Source of the DNA: an uncultured Bacteroidia bacterium
GTDB lineage: Bacteria > Bacteroidota > Bacteroidia > Bacteroidales > CAJPTX01
Direction: 5' to 3'
Assembly: GCA_938038735.1 (NCBI GenBank)
Contig: CALHSW010000073.1
Coordinates: forward strand, 1 to 64,000
DNA length: 64,000 bases
Under the pieces are notes generated by a model that saw only the letters and a program-made list of their open reading frames with translations, searched no databases and was not told the origin of the DNA. Shown here piece after piece: positions 19,031 through 27,496 of the stretch (the stretch's first letter is position 1; each line of letters opens with the position of its first letter). The position numbers were made by a program, and so were the translations under genes.

Positions 19031-20293
19031 CTATCGCCTTCCCAAGAACTCCAAAACCAGCTGCGTTTCTGCCTTCAGTGCACCCATCATGGTGGTCAAT
19101 GGAACGTAAGGGGCAGCCCCCACCTCTGAAACGTCTCCAGCCCCAATCGTGAATAGGCATAATGGAGCTACCGAAGCGTAGCACGACAGGGTTTCCCCCC
19201 TATTCACACTTCCTCTCTGCCGCACCGCATTTTTTCCCACAGCTTTTACAGCCGCAGATTGCACCACGCCTATTAGCTTTCCATCATTGCGCAGCGGGGA
19301 GGGTCCCTTCACGTAGTCACAGCGCACTGCCACGCCGTACGCCTTCGCGATACCATCGGCCTGCTCCCGAATCCCCAACTCCACACGCTTCCTTTCCGCA
19401 ATGCTATGCGTATATACCGCGCCTTCGAGCAGCGCTTGCCCCGCTACCAATCGAGCCGACTCACCCGCCGCCATCTTGCCCACATTAACCACCGTAGCCT
19501 CGTGGGGCGCCGCGCCGCGCGACACCAAGGTCTGCAGCACCCCCACCAACGCCGCCCCTGCCACTAGGGCATCGGCACACCGCTCGGGGGTAGCCCCATC
19601 CCCTTCACGTCCATACAGTAGCAACTTAAAATAATCTTCGGCAGGCGACACCACTCCCTCTGGGAGTATCCCAACGCTACCATCGGGGACCTCAGCCTCT
19701 AGAGCCATAGAGTACACGGCCTCCACCCTTTGCAACTCCTTCACCCGCGCCAAAACCTCAGCACTTTCGCATGCCCCCTTCCCCGCATTTATCTCAAAGA
19801 TAAAATAGACATCCCCGCGGAGTGAACCCTGCATTAATTCCAACATCTTCGCCGCACCTAGCAGCAGCGCGCTTTCCGCATGATGCCAACCCAATAGTTG
19901 CCCCCGCTGCGGCACGAAATGCGGAGCCTTCTGCATCGCATCCATCGGAGAGATCACAGCCCGCAAGGCGATTCGTCTACCTGGCCGATCGCCGCGAAGC
20001 CGAGCCACCACCCCTTGCTCGCTCCGACTCACTATCTCTATATGCTCACTGCTACCCAATACGCTATCCACAAACGCCAACGAACGTTGCGCCTCTCCAC
20101 CCCTCATCAACCCGTAAAGCTCTCGCTGCCACCCGTCCGCCGCAGCACTCACCATTTGTAAGCTCCCCTCACTTGAATGCTGCGCCATTATCACCCCAGG
20201 CAGCCACACGAGAAAGACACCCAACATCATGCCCCCTCGTACCCTTTTCCATAGTCGGCCCAACGTAGCCTTCCCGAATTGATTACTCTTCAT
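19031..20293 (-). CDS. Secreted M20-like protein lacking metal ligands (pseudo-enzyme)
   Basis: The protein follows the M20D amidohydrolase fold along its length (for example IALRAV, SALLLGAAKMLEL, DVYFIFEI, VVNVGKMAAGES and AKAYGVAVRCDY), but the catalytic and metal positions are replaced. The RADMDALP block reads RAVISPMDA. The MHACGHDGH block reads LLGWHHAES (GWHHAES at 135-141). The PAEE block reads NAGK (around 169-172), the LHNWP region reads MALEAEV, and GRGGHAA reads GREGDGA. The last metal histidine is not found. A hydrophobic segment MMLGVFLVWLPGVIMAQ near residues 22-38 predicts export. The ATG at 20293 (AGGGAGAG before it) overlaps the helicase stop by 11 bases, so translation is coupled. 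It may bind rather than cleave a peptide or amide. Confidence 0.75.
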   Translation of the reverse strand: MKSNQFGKATLGRLWKRVRGGMMLGVFLVWLPGVIMAQHSSEGSLQMVSAAADGWQRELYGLMRGGEAQRSLAFVDSVLGSSEHIEIVSRSEQGVVARLRGDRPGRRIALRAVISPMDAMQKAPHFVPQRGQLLGWHHAESALLLGAAKMLELMQGSLRGDVYFIFEINAGKGACESAEVLARVKELQRVEAVYSMALEAEVPDGSVGILPEGVVSPAEDYFKLLLYGREGDGATPERCADALVAGAALVGVLQTLVSRGAAPHEATVVNVGKMAAGESARLVAGQALLEGAVYTHSIAERKRVELGIREQADGIAKAYGVAVRCDYVKGPSPLRNDGKLIGVVQSAAVKAVGKNAVRQRGSVNRGETLSCYASVAPLCLFTIGAGDVSEVGAAPYVPLTTMMGALKAETQLVLEFLGRR

Positions 20294-22601
20294 GGCTCTC
20301 CCTTTGATTTGCACGTGACACCACCACGAGCTTTGCGTAGCGAAGCATCAACGTCCGTTGCCCCTTCTCCTCAAACTCCACCACCATGCGCATATCCGAA
20401 TCCCGCCCCATAATGCGCGCCACTCGTCCACGCCCGAACGTCCTGTGCTCCACTATGTCACCCACTGCGTACTCCTGACTCTCCCCGCTCGGCGTATCCT
20501 CAAAGCCCAACAGCTCGCTATCAATCGTATCTACCGTCTTTCCTGCCTCCATAAGGTAGTCTGGCTGTATCTCCCGTAAAAAACGGCTTGGCGGTAGCCT
20601 TTTCGTACGCAAGGCTCCACGGTCCAGTATTTCACGTTTCTCACTATACGTCATGGTTAAACGTTTCGCCGCGCGCGTCATGGCCACGTAGCACAGCCGA
20701 CGCTCCTCCTCAATTACGTTACTATCAATGGCCCGCTGCGAAGGAAACGTACCATCCTCCATGCCAACTACATAGACGTAGTTGAACTCCAGCCCCTTGG
20801 AGCTATGAACGGTACTCAACGTAACGCTATGCCGCTTTGAGGGCTTCTCCTTCTTATCCTTATCTGCATCCTCCCCATTATCCTTGTCCTTGCCTTTTCC
20901 CTTCATAGCCGCCACCCTATCCTGCTCTGAAAGGAGGGATATCTCGTCCAAGAACATTGAAAGGCGGTACACGCCATCATTCCCATTCTCTACAAACGAT
21001 TGGTGCCCAAGCTCTATCTGCGCAAACAGCTCCTGCACATTGCCCATGCGCCCCAGCCCCTCCCCATCAGTATCCTCCTCGCTCTCATCGGCGAAATACT
21101 GTTTCAATCCGCTATCCACGTAAATCACTTTCGCCAGCTCTGCAGCCTCCAACACCTTTTCGCTCGCAACCCATACCTTCACCATCTCCCGAAAGGTAAG
21201 CAGCGATGCCTTAGCCTTGGCCGAAAATTCGTAGCCAAAATCCAAGTCGCTAAGGTAGCGCCAACAGGACACCTCATCTACGCTTGCACCATTCAGGATG
21301 GGCTGCAGGCTTTTATCTCCAAGTCCACGACGGGGCGTATTCACTATGCGCAGAAAGGCATCATCATCATCGGGGTTGCAAACCAAGCGGAAATAGGCCA
21401 ACAAATCCTGTATCTCTCGCCGCTCAAAAACCGAATTGCCACCATAGATTTGGATCGGGATACGCTGCGCCTTGAACATGAATTCCAGCGTTCGCGCCAT
21501 GAAGTTATTACGGTAGAGCACCGCGAAATCGGCGTAGTCAAGCCGCTCCGACTCAGCAAGCACCTTGATTTCGTAGGCTACCGCCGCCGCCTCCTCCTCC
21601 TGCGTTGCATAGCGGCGTATCTTCACTCGCTCCCCCGGAGCCCCCGTTGCCTGGCACTCCTTGTCCAAACGGAGCCGATTGTGCGCGATGAGCCGATTCG
21701 CCGAGTTAACAATATTTGCAGTGGAGCGGTAGTTTAACTCCAGCTTTACCTCCTTCGCCTCCTTATAGTCCCTTCTGAAATTCAAGATGTTCTCCACCTT
21801 CGCACCACGGAATGCGTAGATGCTCTGCGAGTCGTCACCCACAACGCAAATGTTCTTGTGACTGCCCACAAGGTACGTGAGGATAACATTCTGCACGCTG
21901 TTGGTATCTTGGAACTCATCCACCAAAATGAATTGGTAGATATTCTGGTACTTCTTCCGAATGCTAGGATTGTTGTAGAGCAACAGGAACATGTTGAAGA
22001 GCAAATCGTCAAAATCCATGGCGTTTTCGCGCTTCATGTACATCGCGTACTCCTGATAAATCTTTCCCCGCAGGGGGAGACCGATCTTTGTATCACGTTC
22101 CAGCGTGCGAGGATCGGCTACATAGTGCTCGGGAAGCACCAGCTGATTCTTACAGAGCGATATAAACCGGGCCATGCGCTCCGCCTTATACGCCTTATCA
22201 TCAATATGCATGTCCCGCATCACCCGCCGCAGCATGCGCAGGCACGCCGTGGTATCCCGCACCGAGAAATTCTCATCGTACCCTGTAAAGGCCACCTCCC
22301 GCCGAAGAATACGCAAAAACACGGAGTGGAAGGTGCCGGCGTTCACCATCGCCGCCTCCTCATAGCCCACAATAGAGGCAATGCGGCTGCGCATCTCATC
22401 CGCCGCCTTGTTGGTAAAGGTCAGCGCCAATATTCGGCTCGCGGGTATACCCTGCGCCAGCAGGTAGGCAATGCGTAGCGTAAGCACGCGCGTCTTTCCC
22501 GACCCCGCGCCCGCTATCACCAGCAGCGGGCCTTGCACCGTGGTCACCGCCTCCAGCTGCTCCTTATTCAGCGTAGATAGCTGCTCCTCCAGTACCGTCA
22601 T
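20283..22601 (-). CDS. UvrD/PcrA/Rep-type DNA helicase
   Basis: Superfamily 1A 3'-5' helicase for repair and replication restart. Q-motif LNKEQLEAV at the start, Walker A GAGSGKT at residues 31-37, motif Ia LALTFTNKAADEMRSRI, Walker B ILVDEFQDTN, motif III GDDSQSIYAFRGA, motif IV ELNYRSTANI, motif V STVHSSKGLEFNYV and motif VI RRLCYVAMTRAAKRL. A charged, lysine-rich insertion (about residues 560-590) precedes motif V. The C-terminal part contains a Tudor-like segment (YAVGDIVEHRTFGRGRVARI) found in PcrA/UvrD. Length 772 is normal. UvrD and PcrA cannot be told apart here. It lies 119 bases after rny and is coupled to the M20-like gene. Confidence 0.95.
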   Translation of the reverse strand: MTVLEEQLSTLNKEQLEAVTTVQGPLLVIAGAGSGKTRVLTLRIAYLLAQGIPASRILALTFTNKAADEMRSRIASIVGYEEAAMVNAGTFHSVFLRILRREVAFTGYDENFSVRDTTACLRMLRRVMRDMHIDDKAYKAERMARFISLCKNQLVLPEHYVADPRTLERDTKIGLPLRGKIYQEYAMYMKRENAMDFDDLLFNMFLLLYNNPSIRKKYQNIYQFILVDEFQDTNSVQNVILTYLVGSHKNICVVGDDSQSIYAFRGAKVENILNFRRDYKEAKEVKLELNYRSTANIVNSANRLIAHNRLRLDKECQATGAPGERVKIRRYATQEEEAAAVAYEIKVLAESERLDYADFAVLYRNNFMARTLEFMFKAQRIPIQIYGGNSVFERREIQDLLAYFRLVCNPDDDDAFLRIVNTPRRGLGDKSLQPILNGASVDEVSCWRYLSDLDFGYEFSAKAKASLLTFREMVKVWVASEKVLEAAELAKVIYVDSGLKQYFADESEEDTDGEGLGRMGNVQELFAQIELGHQSFVENGNDGVYRLSMFLDEISLLSEQDRVAAMKGKGKDKDNGEDADKDKKEKPSKRHSVTLSTVHSSKGLEFNYVYVVGMEDGTFPSQRAIDSNVIEEERRLCYVAMTRAAKRLTMTYSEKREILDRGALRTKRLPPSRFLREIQPDYLMEAGKTVDTIDSELLGFEDTPSGESQEYAVGDIVEHRTFGRGRVARIMGRDSDMRMVVEFEEKGQRTLMLRYAKLVVVSRANQRESHEE

Positions 22602-22720
22602 ACCGCACCTACTAACTACAACGCCCCAAGGCTACTTCACAAACTATTACCCTTTTTCCCCTAACACGCCTAGATGCCCCTCATTCCTATACCACACCGA
22701 CGCGCTGCGCACCAACCCCT

Positions 22721-24274
22721 CTACTTGGCCACGGCCACAGAGCGCATCTCACGAATCACAATCACCTTTACCTGCCCCGGATAGGTTATCTCTTTCTCAA
22801 TCTTTTGGGCGATTGCCGCCGAGAGTTCTGCTGCTGCTGCATCGCTCACCTTCTCGCTCCCCACGAACACCCGCAGCTCACGCCCCGCCTGAATGGCGTA
22901 GGTCTTCTCCACCCCCGGGAACGCCAACGCCAAGTTCTCCAAATCGCCAAGCCTCTTTATATAGGCATCCAGCACGTTGCGCCTCGCCCCGGGGCGTGCC
23001 CCCGAAATGGCATCGCACACCTGCACAATCGGCCCTATGAGCGATGTGAATTCCACCTCATTGTGATGCGCCCCTATCGCGTTGCACACATCGGGGTGCT
23101 CCTTGTTCTGCTCTGCAATCTTCATTCCGCAAAGCGCATGCGGCATATCGCTATCCTCCTGCACCTTTCCTATGTCATGCAGTAGCCCTGCACGCTTGGC
23201 CAGCTTGGCGTTAAGCTTGAATTCCTGCGCCATTATTGAACACAGATTCGCCACCTCCCTTGAATGCTGTAGCAAATTCTGCCCATAGGACGAGCGGTAC
23301 TTCATACGCCCCACCATCCGCGTCAGCTCCACGCTCATCGGCTGCAGCCCAAGGTCTATCACCGTCTGCCGCCCTGTTTCCAGCATCTCCTCCTCGAGCT
23401 GCTTCTTCACCTTCGTCACCACCTCCTCAATGCGCGAAGGGTGAATGCGGCCATCCTGCACCAATTGGTGCAACGACAGGCGAGCCACTTCGCGGCGCAC
23501 AGGGTCAAATGAGGAGATACCAATTGACTCAGGCGAATCGTCCACCATGATGTCTACGCCTATAAGCTGTTCAAGCGCACGGATATTACGCCCCTCACGG
23601 CCGATAATTTTTCCCTTTACCTCCTCATTATCAATGTGGAAGGTTGTAACCGTATTGTCGATGATTGTTTCCGTGGCGAGGCGCTGCACTGACTGCAACA
23701 CCAACACCTGGGCCTCCGAGTCGGCCTTGAGGCGCGCCTCATCAAGTATCTGCGTTTTCAGCTCGTACGCCTCTTTGTGCGCATCTAGCTCCACCGTTTG
23801 CATCAGCTGCGCTTTCGCCTCCTCCACGCTCATGCCCGCCACAACCTGCAACGCCTCCTGTTGCTGCTTACGCTGCGATTGCAGCTCCGCGTTGAGTTCC
23901 TCATTCTGCGCAGCACGCAGCTCACACTGCTGGAGCTGCGCGTCCAGCTGTTTGCGCTGCGCATCGAGTTCCTTCTGCTTGCGCTGCACGCTCCCCTGCA
24001 ACGAGCGCACATCCCCCTCACGCTTCTGCACCTCCAGCTCCTTCTGCTTCACCTTCTGCTCCCGCGCCGCGCACTCAGCGCGGTTGGCCTCCTTAAGCTC
24101 GTTGAAGTGTTCCCGCGCCTCCACTTCCTTCTCTTTTCGGTACGCCTCAAGCCGCTCCCGCTCGGCATCACGCTGCGAATGCAGCCGCGATTTCAGTAGT
24201 CTATCCCACAAAAAGAACGATACAACGCCCCCCGCTATTACGCCTACCAATGCATATACTATATTCAGAACCAT
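22721..24274 (-). CDS. rny: Ribonuclease Y
   Basis: Membrane-anchored endoribonuclease that starts mRNA decay. One N-terminal membrane segment (VLNIVYALVGVIAGGVVSFF), a long charged coiled coil (residues 25-200), a KH domain (IDNEEVKGKIIGREGRNIRA) and an HD domain with H366-D367 in LLHDIGKVQED. The segment MVGRMKYRSSYGQNLLQHS leads into the HD domain. The frame is open to a TTG at 24308, but the ATG at 24274 puts the membrane helix at the very N-terminus as in the family; that gives 517 residues. It lies directly downstream of the probable 6S RNA and zapA. Confidence 0.95.
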   Translation of the reverse strand: MVLNIVYALVGVIAGGVVSFFLWDRLLKSRLHSQRDAERERLEAYRKEKEVEAREHFNELKEANRAECAAREQKVKQKELEVQKREGDVRSLQGSVQRKQKELDAQRKQLDAQLQQCELRAAQNEELNAELQSQRKQQQEALQVVAGMSVEEAKAQLMQTVELDAHKEAYELKTQILDEARLKADSEAQVLVLQSVQRLATETIIDNTVTTFHIDNEEVKGKIIGREGRNIRALEQLIGVDIMVDDSPESIGISSFDPVRREVARLSLHQLVQDGRIHPSRIEEVVTKVKKQLEEEMLETGRQTVIDLGLQPMSVELTRMVGRMKYRSSYGQNLLQHSREVANLCSIMAQEFKLNAKLAKRAGLLHDIGKVQEDSDMPHALCGMKIAEQNKEHPDVCNAIGAHHNEVEFTSLIGPIVQVCDAISGARPGARRNVLDAYIKRLGDLENLALAFPGVEKTYAIQAGRELRVFVGSEKVSDAAAAELSAAIAQKIEKEITYPGQVKVIVIREMRSVAVAK

Positions 24275-24324
24275 TGCTTTATAAATTTCGTCACACACCT
24301 TCAATCCCAACTGAATGTGGTAGT

Positions 24325-24541
24325 AAAAAAAGTGCCCGCAGCCGCACGCAAAAATTTTGGTAACCCCAAAATTTATATGGTTAGGGTGGCCGCTCCAATC
24401 CGACTTCCAACGTCCCGCTTGCGCAGAATCCCACGGCTCACGCTGTGGTAACCTAGGCCTGTCGTCATGCAGCTAAGTCCGTCGCCCTATACTCATTAGT
24501 GCTGAGTTCCGCAATTGTCGCTATGCAGCATGCGGGCAACT
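24325..24541 (-). ncRNA. ssrS: Probable 6S RNA
   Basis: The 282-base gap between zapA and rny encodes a rod-like RNA on the minus strand. Its 5' end UGCCCGCA pairs perfectly with UGCGGGCA near the 3' end, and the stem extends through GC(U)GCA with UGC(G)GC to about 14 pairs. Seven U's follow at once (24325-24331), giving a terminator. Inside, GGACUU pairs with AAGUC, and the apex is CCACAGC-GUGA-GCCGUGG. Two closed arms around a less paired middle are what 6S RNA needs to mimic an open promoter. zapA is the classic neighbour of ssrS, and I recall the zapA-6S-rny order in Bacteroidota. An internal repeat AAATTTTGG/CCAAAATTT is also present. It may be another structured RNA; a covariance search would decide. 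Confidence 0.65.
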
Positions 24542-24556
24542 CCACATTCCAAAGAA

Positions 24557-24898
24557 CTACTCCTGCTCTCCCCTGCTGTGTGCAAGAAATTCATCGATGC
24601 TCAAACGCAATCCTCGCAACTCATTAAACAATGCTCCGCTAGCCATCTGCCGCCCCTCAGCCCCCATCGCACGCACCTCGCTCGCTATTGCCACCATGAC
24701 CAGCGATGCTATTCTTCGCATAACTATATCGGAAAACACAGCCCTATTGTGGTCCATAAACACGTCATACTCCTTCTCCACGCGCTCTATCGCCGCCCGT
24801 GTCAGCTCCGCAGACGCCTCAGGCACCTCCACGTTGTACGTTGTCCCTGAAATCTCTATCGAGAGACGTACGCTCTGTATTTCCCGCGCTCCTTCCAT
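24557..24898 (-). CDS. zapA: Cell division protein ZapA
   Basis: Small cytoplasmic protein that cross-links FtsZ filaments at the division site. It has 113 residues, an N-terminal beta-sheet head (VRLSIEISGTTYNVEVPEAS), a helix (LTRAAIERVEKEYDVFM) and a C-terminal helix suited to coiled-coil dimerisation. The core SDIVMRRIASLVMVAIASEV is hydrophobic in a heptad pattern as in ZapA. Its context supports this: a small coiled-coil gene 30 bases upstream and the 6S-like RNA downstream. The sequence signal alone is modest because ZapA proteins diverge quickly. Confidence 0.85.
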   Translation of the reverse strand: MEGAREIQSVRLSIEISGTTYNVEVPEASAELTRAAIERVEKEYDVFMDHNRAVFSDIVMRRIASLVMVAIASEVRAMGAEGRQMASGALFNELRGLRLSIDEFLAHSRGEQE

Positions 24899-24928
24899 TG
24901 CACACTTTCATCCAACGCCAAAACGACT

Positions 24929-25234
24929 CTACCCCCGCAGCAATGCTATGCAAGCATCAATCTCCCGCAGCATGCTCTTTATCATTTTTTTCGCCTCCTG
25001 CGAATCCCTTGAATTGGGTCCAAACGCTCGCCCCGCCGATGCCGTGCTGCTCTCCTCTTTTACTGCCGCAAGCTCCGCCTCTAAGCTACGAACCCTCTCC
25101 CGCAGCGACGCCATCTCCCCCTCGCGCTCAAGCAACTGCCGACGCTGCGACTCGCACTGAGCTATCAGCTGCGCCACAGACCTCGTCAGCTCTTCCACCT
25201 CGCGCCCCCACGCCACCTCGCTTGCTTCCATCAT
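24929..25234 (-). CDS. Small coiled-coil protein upstream of zapA
   Basis: A 101-residue protein that is mostly one long coiled coil (residues 5-62, with heptads such as LTRSVAQLIAQCESQRRQLL and MASLRERVRSLEAELAAVKE). A short polar linker and a C-terminal helix (KKMIKSMLREIDACIALLRG) follow. No signal peptide or enzyme motif. Its position 30 bases ahead of zapA under one promoter suggests a ZapB-like or other divisome-linked job, but this is inference from context. Two adjacent ATGs (25234 and 25231) could start it. Confidence 0.75.
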   Translation of the reverse strand: MMEASEVAWGREVEELTRSVAQLIAQCESQRRQLLEREGEMASLRERVRSLEAELAAVKEESSTASAGRAFGPNSRDSQEAKKMIKSMLREIDACIALLRG

Positions 25235-25266
25235 TGCTCACCTTCCCTGGTATCGTTTTCGCAGGG

Positions 25267-25274
25267 CAAAGGTA
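25267..25274 (-). promoter_or_regulatory. -7 promoter box of the coiled-coil/zapA operon
   Basis: TACCTTTG on the minus strand, exact TAnnTTTG, 32 bases upstream of the first ATG. The rest of 25275-25456 holds nothing I can assign. Confidence 0.6.
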
Positions 25275-25456
25275 GATAAATTTACGTTACATTGCAAACC
25301 CCACCCGCCCCGCCTTCACGTATTCGGCTATCGCGAGCTCCATGTAAAGCCTACCACAAAAATGGTGCTGCATGCAAAGCCACCGCAATATCGTTGGCAA
25401 TCGCTAACCGTATCGGGCAACTATGAAAGGCCAAACGCCACAGCCACTATCCGCAA

Positions 25457-26710
25457 TCAACCAACCACCGAGTTGGTCCCCGCCAGTGCGCCTGTCGAAA
25501 AGGCAATCTGTAGGTTGAAGCCCCCCGTGTTGGCATCCACATCGAGCAGCTCCCCTGCGAAGTACAGCTTGGGCACAAGCTTTGACTCCAGCGTCTCCGG
25601 CCGCACCTCCCCCAGCGACACGCCCCCCGCCGTCACCACCGCCTGCTCAAAGCCCTCGTTGCCCACCACGTTGAAGCGCATTCCCTTCAGCACCTCAATG
25701 AGCTGCGCCACATCTGCCTCCTGCAAATCCGCCCACCCCTTGCCCAAGGGCATTTTCGCCCGCCGTGCGATGGGTAGCACTAGGCGCGCCGGCACGAGCG
25801 CACGCAGCGAGGACGATAGGGGTTCGTGCGGCCGTGCCGCCCGCTCCCTGGCAATGCGCCCGCGCAGCTTGGAGCGGTTAAGCCCCGGCTTAAAATCAAT
25901 TGAAAGCTCAAATCGTTTGTTCGCTTCAGCCGTTGTCACTAGCCGGCTCAGGCGCAGTATGGCCGCCCCCTCAAAACCATCCCGCGTGCATAGCACCTCC
26001 CCCTGCTCCTCGGTTTCCAACACGCCATCCTGCAGCAAGGCAACCTTCACGTTGCGCAGCTCTACTCCCGCGGCCGCCGCAAGCCCATTGGCCACGCGCA
26101 GCCCTACCAGCGAGGGGCAAAGCCGGGTCACGGTGTGTCCAAAGCTCCGCGCCAATGCGTACCCGCTACCATCGCTCCCCGTGGAGGGGTAGCTCCTCCC
26201 CCCGGTGGCGAGGATTAGCGCATCGCCCGCAACGCTCCGTTGAGCCCCTTTGACGTCTATAAACTTTGCGGTAAAGCCGCCATCTCCATGCGCAACCCCT
26301 ACGCCCTTCACCCCGGTAAGCAGCTCCACGCCCGCCCGCTCCGCTGCACCTATAAACGCCCGGCGCACCGTCTGCGCATTCCCATTGCTCGGAAATACCC
26401 TATCGCCGCGCTCCACCAACGTTGGCACGCCCATCATCTCCAGGTCTCGCCGCAGCGCCGCATTGGGGTAGTGGGCAAACGCGGGCCGTAAAAAATCGTA
26501 CCCCTGCGGCACTTTTTCCCCGAACTCCTCCATGGGGCGCGCATTGGTGATGTTGCAACGCCCTTTGCCCGTAAGCCCCAGTTTCATGCACGCATACTTC
26601 GAATGCTCCAGCACGGTAACCTCCGCCCCCGCCTTCGTGGCTTGCAGCGCAGCCATCAGCCCCGCGGGCCCCGCGCCCACAATCAACACCCTTCGTTTTT
26701 GACCTCCCAT
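25457..26710 (-). CDS. NAD(P)/FAD-dependent oxidoreductase, HI0933/YhiN (BaiN-like) family
   Basis: Flavoprotein of unsettled physiological role. The Rossmann FAD motif VLIVGAGPAGLMAALQA lies at residues 8-24. It is followed by the family signature KLGLTGKGRCNITNA, DRVFPSNGNAQTVRRAF, ALILATGGRSYPSTGSDGSG and the C-terminal FAD block ELLDVDANTGGFNLQIAFST. At 417 residues it is full length. An in-frame TTG at 26731 would add seven residues; the ATG at 26710 is chosen because the Rossmann motif then follows at the normal distance. Single gene, facing a large gap before yebC. Confidence 0.93.
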   Translation of the reverse strand: MGGQKRRVLIVGAGPAGLMAALQATKAGAEVTVLEHSKYACMKLGLTGKGRCNITNARPMEEFGEKVPQGYDFLRPAFAHYPNAALRRDLEMMGVPTLVERGDRVFPSNGNAQTVRRAFIGAAERAGVELLTGVKGVGVAHGDGGFTAKFIDVKGAQRSVAGDALILATGGRSYPSTGSDGSGYALARSFGHTVTRLCPSLVGLRVANGLAAAAGVELRNVKVALLQDGVLETEEQGEVLCTRDGFEGAAILRLSRLVTTAEANKRFELSIDFKPGLNRSKLRGRIARERAARPHEPLSSSLRALVPARLVLPIARRAKMPLGKGWADLQEADVAQLIEVLKGMRFNVVGNEGFEQAVVTAGGVSLGEVRPETLESKLVPKLYFAGELLDVDANTGGFNLQIAFSTGALAGTNSVVG

Positions 26711-27028
26711 CGCCTTCAAATCAAATTGCAAAACGTACGTACACTCACTTCATCCTCTCAACCCTTCCCACATAGAAATCCTCCCCTCCTAGACACGTAG
26801 CTGCGCGAATTTAGCTGAAATAACGACAATCCTTTGCAGCCTTACATACGGAAGCCTCAAACCCAAATATTCGCCCCCACTCATGTGAATATTGCGCAAA
26901 AGATGGGGCGTAGGGAGCGTTACGCAAGCACGCTCACCCTCCTCTAGACCAAAAGGAACGGTACGAATCGCACTTTTCTATAAAGTACTACCAATCAATC
27001 ACTTAATTTCTATCCCATAGCCACCCCC
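26711..27028. other. Gene-free spacer
   Basis: No credible coding frame. A modest inverted pair GAGCGT/ACGCTC lies near 26917-26937. I see no promoter that I can assign with confidence. Confidence 0.5.
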
Positions 27029-27076
27029 TTCGCATCAAACCCAATTATTGGCGGCGATAATTGGGTTTGATGCGAA
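27029..27076. repeat. Perfect 20-bp inverted repeat
   Basis: TTCGCATCAAACCCAATTAT (27029-27048) is followed by an eight-base spacer TGGCGGCG and then the exact complement (27057-27076). There is no T-run on either side, so it is not a standard terminator. Possible readings are a protein-binding site, a transcribed hairpin of an unknown RNA, or a scar of an inserted element. No matching sequence was noticed elsewhere in the window. Confidence 0.9.
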
Positions 27077-27461
27077 CCGAACCCTTACCAGATGCGGGGT
27101 TGGACTAAAATCAAAACGCCGAGCACGGCGGGTTCACCAAGGAGGATTTGCCCCATGGGTAGATACCGTAAAAGGGTACATACGCAAGGCATTACGAGGA
27201 GGAATAAATGGGTTGGGGAAACAGGGTAAGCGAAGGCTGCGTGCAACGATAATGCTGCAAAACTGAACGGCGAAACGGTTAAAGCCCTTCCTTTTTCTCA
27301 GCCATATGGCGAAATTTGTTCAATAAATCCTTTGAAAATAACTCCGCCATACTTTTAGATAAATATCTAAAAATCAAGCAAATAAGAAAACTTACAAAAG
27401 TGCTTCCCCGCTACGAAGTCATAAAATCCCCCGAAAAACCAAAAATTCGCTTTGCTCTTGC
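27077..27461. other. Gene-free spacer downstream of the inverted repeat
   Basis: About 385 bases without a supported gene. A 72-codon frame starting inside the inverted repeat (27048-27266) has basic, low-information sequence and no recognisable domain. The last part, 27290-27461, is AT-rich and leads to the yebC promoter. Confidence 0.5.
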
Positions 27462-27469
27462 TATATTTG
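27462..27469 (+). promoter_or_regulatory. -7 promoter box of yebC
   Basis: TATATTTG, an exact TAnnTTTG, 27 bases before the chosen ATG. The AAGAGGGAG at 27483-27491 may act as ribosome binding site. Confidence 0.6.
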
Positions 27470-27496
27470 CACCCTGAAAAGCAAGAGGGAGTTTTT

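Noticed and set aside
23445..24284. Plus-strand Ser/Cys-rich 279-residue frame
   Set aside because: Antisense to the coiled-coil part of RNase Y; composition is the mirror of that gene's codon use and no domain is present.
27048..27266. 72-residue basic frame
   Set aside because: Begins inside the perfect inverted repeat, has no good ribosome binding site and no recognisable domain.
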